NCBI GenBank assembly: GCA_964388085.1
Contig: CAYLZW010000077.1
Coordinates: 1-21,191 of the forward strand
Source: CAYLZW01 sp964388085
Lineage (GTDB): Bacteria > Myxococcota > UBA727 > CAYLZW01
DNA: 21,191 nucleotides
Direction: 5' to 3'
In this document: positions 19,812-21,191 of the stretch, piece after piece
How positions within the stretch are numbered: position 1 is the first letter of the stretch
Layout of the letters: every line of letters begins with the position of its first letter
Position numbers and translations under genes: made by a program
Notes under the pieces: model-generated
The model's input: only the letters and a program-made list of their open reading frames with translations
Database searches by the model: none
Told to the model about the DNA's origin: nothing

Positions 19812-20645
19812 ATGTCTTTCGATTTTGATGATTTCGATGTCCGCTCTCGCTTCATCGACCTCGACGACAAGACCGACGAGCTGAACGCCCTGCTCGCCGA
19901 CATGCCGGAGGAGCGCGAGGCGTTCGATGAGCGCTGCAAGATCGCCTACATCCACCACGACTGTGCGCTCGACGGCGTCGTGCTCACCTACCACGAGCTG
20001 CGCGCCGCGGTAGATCGCAAGATCATGAGCGACTCGGCGCTCTTGCCGGCCTACCAGGAGATCAAGAACCACTGCGAGGCCCTCGAGGTCATCCAGGACC
20101 ACTGCCGCGTCGAGCTCGGCAACGCGTCGCGCGCGCGCAACCCCAAGGTCACCGTGCCGCTCGTCTACGACCTGCACGTCCTGCTCAGCAAGGATCTCCC
20201 GCGCAAGACCCCCGGAGCGTTGCGCAAGGACATGCCGCTGCACCGGACGTACTTCCACGACATCGCCGATCCCGACGAAATCCCGCAGGGGCTCGAGCGC
20301 GTCTGCGACATGGTCGGCGACTCGGACTTCCGCACGCAGCACGCCATCAACCAGGCCTGCTTGTTCCACCACGGCTTCATGCAGGTCTTCCCGTTCAGCG
20401 ACGGCGCCGGCAAGGTCGGCCGCCTGCTGATGAACTACTTCCTGATGCGCGCGGGCTATCTCCCCTCGGTGATCCACGCCTGCGATCGCCAGCGCTACTA
20501 TGAGGCGCTCAAGCAGGGGCCCGAGGCGCTGCGCCTGCTCATCATCGACAGCATGGACGCCGCCCTCGAGGCCGGCCTCCGACACCTCAACGAGCGCTTC
20601 CGCACCCGCCGCACGCCCGAGCGTCGTCGTATTTTTGGGACGTGA
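19812..20645 (+). CDS. Fic-fold protein with a degenerate active site
   Basis: Fic enzymes usually transfer AMP from ATP to protein hydroxyls using the motif HxFx(D/E)GNGRxxR. The 277-residue protein has a Fic-type helical layout: a helix pair with 'CALDG..LTYHEL' (like the IEGN..T..E segment before the core), and the core loop 'VFPFSDGAGKVGRLLMN' at residues 192-208. In that loop the catalytic His is F193, the Asn is A199 and the first Arg is K201; F195, D197, G198, G200 and R204 are kept. The codons are unambiguous (TTC CCG TTC AGC GAC GGC GCC GGC AAG). The fold and helix after the motif are intact and there is no frameshift, so this is a maintained protein that has lost normal AMP transfer, not a decayed pseudogene. 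The first ~10 codons are AT-rich, which keeps the start unstructured. There is no membrane helix. A strong terminator follows, so with its long leader it is probably a single-gene transcript. Target unknown. Confidence 0.82.
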   Translation: MSFDFDDFDVRSRFIDLDDKTDELNALLADMPEEREAFDERCKIAYIHHDCALDGVVLTYHELRAAVDRKIMSDSALLPAYQEIKNHCEALEVIQDHCRVELGNASRARNPKVTVPLVYDLHVLLSKDLPRKTPGALRKDMPLHRTYFHDIADPDEIPQGLERVCDMVGDSDFRTQHAINQACLFHHGFMQVFPFSDGAGKVGRLLMNYFLMRAGYLPSVIHACDRQRYYEALKQGPEALRLLIIDSMDAALEAGLRHLNERFRTRRTPERRRIFGT

Positions 20646-20671
20646 GCCGCCGTCGCTGAGCCAGGGTCGGT

Positions 20672-20711
20672 ACGACGAGGGCGTCGAGCGATCGGCGCCC
20701 TCCGTCGTTTT
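20672..20711 (+). terminator. Strong Rho-independent terminator after the Fic-fold gene
   Basis: Bases 20672-20687 pair with 20692-20708: a 16-pair stem with one bulged C (20702) and one G-U pair, closed by the GNRA-type loop GCGA (20688-20691). The run TTTT (20708-20711) follows directly. It is placed 26 bases after the stop. Confidence 0.8.
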
Positions 20712-20758
20712 GCCGCGGTTTTCTAAGCGTTTCTGAGCCTTTCGAATCCCTTCAGGCA

Positions 20759-20787
20759 TTGACACCCGAGCGCCCGACGGGGAAAAC
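20759..20787 (+). promoter_or_regulatory. Weak promoter candidate before the last gene
   Basis: TTGACA at 20759-20764 is a perfect -35 element, but the -10 position holds only GAAAAC. Given the terminator upstream, a promoter must lie between about 20712 and 20820; this is the best site I see. The stretch 20712-20760 is AT-leaning. Confidence 0.3.
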
Positions 20788-20834
20788 CCGAACCCGCACC
20801 TCACGCCGCGTGGCGTCGTCCAAGGAGATCTCAG

Positions 20835-21191
20835 ATGGCGAAGGGCTCCTCTCAGCCCGAGAACACGCAGGGCATCAGCGGGTACTCGCGCGGCGCGAAG
20901 CGTGAGTCACCGATCGCTGCGATCCTGCAGATCCTCGTCGCTGTCGCCGCGGCCGGTGGACTTCTCTTCTGGTACTACGGGAACGTCGAGAAGAAGAAGG
21001 CCGTCGCCGATCTGCGCACGAAGGCAAACGAAGCGGCCCGCGGCGACGACGCTCCGGCGTTGCTCGCGGCGATGAAGTTCTTCGAAGAGATCCCGCAGCA
21101 CGGCGTCACCATCGAGGGTGACGAGAAGGCGCTCGCGCAGATGGCCGAGCTCACCGCGCAGCTCTACCAGGCGTACGGCCTCCAGGAGATG
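20835..21191 (+). CDS. Membrane-anchored protein of unknown function, 3' end outside the window
   Basis: The frame is open for all 119 codons to the window end, so the gene is cut. The ATG at 20835 has an excellent ribosome site AAGGAGAT (20822-20829) five bases upstream. Residues 1-25 are polar, 26-48 form one membrane helix ('AAILQILVAVAAAGGLLFWY'), and from residue 50 onward the sequence is charged and helical ('EKKKAVADLRTKANEAA', then 'ALLAAMKFFEEIP'). The spacing of Ala, Leu and aromatic residues suggests the start of TPR-like repeats, as in many single-pass myxobacterial TPR proteins, but not enough is visible to be sure. Charge is basic on both sides of the helix, so topology is unclear. 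No function is assigned. Confidence 0.8.
   Translation, partial: MAKGSSQPENTQGISGYSRGAKRESPIAAILQILVAVAAAGGLLFWYYGNVEKKKAVADLRTKANEAARGDDAPALLAAMKFFEEIPQHGVTIEGDEKALAQMAELTAQLYQAYGLQEM

Overview
The window is GC-rich throughout and its coding sequences use G or C at most third codon positions, which produces long antisense shadow ORFs. The gene content points to a myxobacterium (phylum Myxococcota, probably Polyangiales/Haliangiales/Sandaracinus-like rather than Myxococcus). The evidence is a zinc-ribbon/GYF/TonB-like protein of the AgmX-PglI (GltJ) type, a response regulator with a DUF4388/PATAN domain, a Cys-rich 'Dickkopf-like' lipoprotein, a large TPR protein, an FHA protein, and a patatin with a long N-terminal extension. 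No IS element, CRISPR array, tRNA or rRNA was seen; this looks like chromosomal core or lineage-specific DNA, not an island.

Layout: (1) 2-2419, the 3' part of a TPR protein. (2) 2699-5596, the GltJ/AgmX-like single-pass protein behind a plausible sigma-70 type promoter. (3) 5649-6809, a family apparently restricted to myxobacteria, in which I see the motif order of a RelA/SpoT nucleotidyltransferase domain. (4) Convergent to it, 6842-7834 (-), a DEDDh exonuclease. (5) Divergent from that, 7888-10695, glnE. (6) 10909-12381, a membrane diadenylate cyclase (CdaA type) fused to a YbbR/CdaR-like region, preceded by a good sigma-54-like site. (7) 12474-13244, a methyltransferase-like protein with a hydrophobic C-terminal half. 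(8) 13262-13693 (-), an FHA protein, divergent from (9) 13774-15960, a receiver/PATAN/J-domain/TPR protein. (10) 15986-17449, patatin, then (11) 17475-18461, ilvE; genes 9-11 are closely spaced and co-directional. (12) 18545-19498, the Cys-rich lipoprotein. (13) A 313-base gene-free stretch with an AT-rich promoter-like start and three hairpins leads into a Fic-fold gene (19812-20645) whose catalytic His, Asn and Arg are all replaced. (14) After a strong intrinsic terminator, 20835 to the window end is the 5' part of a membrane-anchored protein.

Taken together, the window is rich in signalling parts: possible ppGpp-like and c-di-AMP nucleotide chemistry, adenylylation of glutamine synthetase, phospho-peptide recognition by FHA, and a receiver. 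Several carry changes at residues normally essential: Fic HxFx(D/E)GNGR changed at three positions, the J-domain HPD changed to HRD, and the cyclase RHR changed to RHA. The least explained stretch is the structured leader in front of the degenerate Fic gene. All family assignments are from reading motifs; no database search was run.
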